Source of the DNA: CAZMRF01 sp964568735
Lineage (GTDB): Bacteria > Acidobacteriota > Polarisedimenticolia > JACPZX01
Direction: 5' to 3'
Assembly: GCA_964568735.1 (NCBI GenBank)
Contig: CAZMRF010000099.1
Coordinates: 1 to 6,728 of the forward strand
DNA length: 6,728 nucleotides
The translations under genes were made by a program, and so were the position numbers. The notes under the pieces were generated by a model. It worked only from the letters and a program-made list of their open reading frames with translations. It was not told where the DNA came from and ran no database searches. The first letter of the stretch is position 1. Each line of letters opens with the position of its first letter. Positions 5,784-6,728 of the stretch are shown here, in pieces.

Positions 5784-5792
5784 ACAACCGAA

Positions 5793-6020
5793 ATGAAGTT
5801 CACACGCATCACGGTGGAGCCGGAGAAGATGGGCGGGGTGCCCTGCATCCGCAAGCTCCGGATCCCGGTGGCGACGGTCGTGGGCATGGTGGCCGATGGG
5901 ATGTCCGAGGCGGAGATCCTTGCGGCCTACCCCGACCTTCAGGCCGCCGACATCCAGGAAGCGTTGCAGTACGCCGCCGAGGCGGTGCGAGAACGCGAAC
6001 TCCCCTTGGTCGCTCCGTGA
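5793..6020 (+). CDS. DUF433 antitoxin (VapB-like)
   Basis: This 75-residue DUF433 protein is the usual small antitoxin or DNA-binding partner of DUF5615 PIN-like toxins. It begins with ITVEPEKMGGVPCIRKLRIP (residues 6-25), the hallmark DUF433 opening. Then comes VATVVGMVADGMSEAEILAA, which corresponds to the helix-turn-helix-like part, followed by YPDLQAADIQEALQYAAEAV. It is full length with all family blocks. It overlaps the toxin start by four bases (GTGA). As in similar modules, the antitoxin probably represses the operon, but no clear operator was found upstream. Confidence 0.88.
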   Translation: MKFTRITVEPEKMGGVPCIRKLRIPVATVVGMVADGMSEAEILAAYPDLQAADIQEALQYAAEAVRERELPLVAP

Positions 6021-6397
6021 GATTCCTGGTCGACAATGCGCTGTCGCCTCAGGTTGCAGATGGCCTGAGGCGCCGGGGGCACGACGCGGTCCACGTGCGA
6101 GATCGCAGCTTGCACAGCGCCAGCGACGAAGAAGTATTCGCCATCGCGGCTCAGGAGGATCGCGTCCTCATCTCGGCTGACACCGACTTCGCGACCCTCC
6201 TTGCCCTCAGGGACCTGGCGAAGCCCTCAGTCATCCTGTACCGGCGTGGAGCCGACCGTCGGGCGGATCGGCAGGTCGACCTCTTGCTGGCGAACCTGCC
6301 GAACATCGAGGTATCCCTCGAACACGGGTGCGTCGTGGTCTTCGACACCGACCGCATCCGCGTCCGCTCCTTGCCGATCGGCGAGAGCGAGGCATGA
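6017..6397 (+). CDS. DUF5615 PIN-like toxin (putative ribonuclease)
   Basis: This 126-residue PIN-like protein of the DUF5615 group is a presumed RNA-cleaving toxin paired with DUF433. The N-terminus, MRFLVDNALSPQVADGLRRR, carries the first acidic residue, Asp6; the family usually reads VDANLSP here, so this copy lacks the Ala insertion. SASDEEVFAIA gives Asp37 and Glu38, and LISADTDFATLLAL gives Asp55 and Asp57, a plausible PIN-type acidic site. The C-terminal part (VDLLLANLPNIEVSLEHG, VVVFDTDRIRVRSLPI) is typical. The GTG start lies within the antitoxin stop, and the stop overlaps the next gene as ATGA, so three genes are coupled. Confidence 0.87.
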   Translation: MRFLVDNALSPQVADGLRRRGHDAVHVRDRSLHSASDEEVFAIAAQEDRVLISADTDFATLLALRDLAKPSVILYRRGADRRADRQVDLLLANLPNIEVSLEHGCVVVFDTDRIRVRSLPIGESEA

Positions 6398-6624
6398 GGC
6401 GAAACGCTCCGAAGCGATACGTCCTGTGCGTGAACAACGCTGGATACAAGGTTTCTCTGGTCATCCGCAGGGTGTATCGAGCTCTGCCGGACGCGGAGGC
6501 GGCGAAGCGCGACCTTATCCGCGTCGTCGACGAGTCCGGAGATGACTACCTCTTCCCAGCGAAGCTGTTCGTCAGCATCGACCCGCCTGAAGAAGCCTCA
6601 CGAGCCTTCACGGCAGCATCCTGA
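6394..6624 (+). CDS. Small conserved-looking protein, third gene of the module
   Basis: This 76-residue protein begins at an ATG overlapping the toxin stop by four bases. Notable stretches are YVLCVNNAGYKVSLVIRRVY and VVDESGDDYLFPAKLFVSID. I recall similar small hypothetical proteins in bacterial genomes with VDESGEDYLYPA-type motifs, but no function is known to me. No signal peptide, membrane segment or cysteine motif is apparent. Its overlap with the toxin makes it a candidate accessory or regulatory component of the module. A start at 6328 is open in frame but would overlap the toxin heavily. Confidence 0.75.
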   Translation: MRRNAPKRYVLCVNNAGYKVSLVIRRVYRALPDAEAAKRDLIRVVDESGDDYLFPAKLFVSIDPPEEASRAFTAAS

Positions 6625-6671
6625 CTTTCGGGCCCAGCTCGCTCTACGGGCTTACGCGCAGCCATTCGGTC

Positions 6672-6728
6672 GCGGCGAGCATCGGGTCTCGAACGGGATC
6701 CTGCTCCGGGCCGACATCCACCGGCTCC
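6672..6728 (+). pseudogene. HNH endonuclease fragment, copy 4 (cut by window end)
   Basis: This is 57 nt matching copy 1 (210-266) with one difference and copy 3 with two. It encodes GEHRVSNGILLRADIHRL. Homology starts later in the gene than in the other copies, so the first HNH histidine appears to be lost. The 47 bases before it (6625-6671) are in frame and read AYAQPFGR just ahead of GEHRVSN, loosely like a family AHIRPFGRG, so the boundary may be slightly further left. The rest lies outside the window. Confidence 0.75.

Noticed and set aside
139..6728. Repeats as a CRISPR array or integron attC sites
   Set aside because: The repeats are long coding segments, the spacers are kilobase gene cassettes, and no integrase, cas gene or attC-type imperfect palindrome is seen.

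Overview
This window is GC-rich DNA from an unidentified bacterium. All recognisable genes lie on the + strand. It contains no rRNA, tRNA or housekeeping gene. It looks like an accessory (defence or toxin-antitoxin) island of an environmental bacterium, and no lineage can be assigned from the sequence alone.

The layout is an array. The 3' part of one HNH-endonuclease gene occurs four times in direct orientation (about 139-457, 2426-2934, 5176-5538 and 6672 to the window end). Three unrelated gene cassettes sit between the copies. Every complete copy ends at the same stop codon and is open through the HNH motif, but each begins at a different internal point of the gene: 3' end constant, 5' end variable. 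Copies 1-3 align over 319 nt without gaps and share a 56-nt stretch that is identical, silent codon positions included.

Cassette A (458-2425) is a type IV AbiE-like toxin-antitoxin pair: an AbiEi-type winged-helix antitoxin and an AbiEii-type nucleotidyltransferase, with overlapping ends. Its promoter is covered by a perfect 10-bp inverted repeat, a likely autoregulatory operator. Cassette B (2935-5181) starts with a near-consensus sigma70-type promoter and a leader of about 340 nt. It then carries a TcmP-family gene with an apparent in-frame internal deletion, an overlapping intact DUF5131 (Gp37/Gp68, three-Cys) gene, an unassigned reading-frame remnant, and a DarG-like macro-domain gene with no DarT toxin in view. 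The macro-domain stop codon falls inside the next HNH copy, where the homologous codon in copy 2 is CAG. Cassette C (5539-6624) is a tightly overlapping three-gene unit: DUF433 antitoxin, DUF5615 PIN-like toxin and a small protein of unknown function.

The left edge (1-138) has three spaced terminal-type repeats that look like the end of an insertion sequence, possibly IS21-like, inserted in HNH copy 1. The main interpretation, an inference, is that HNH gene ends act as shared homology through which toxin-antitoxin and defence cassettes were added or exchanged.
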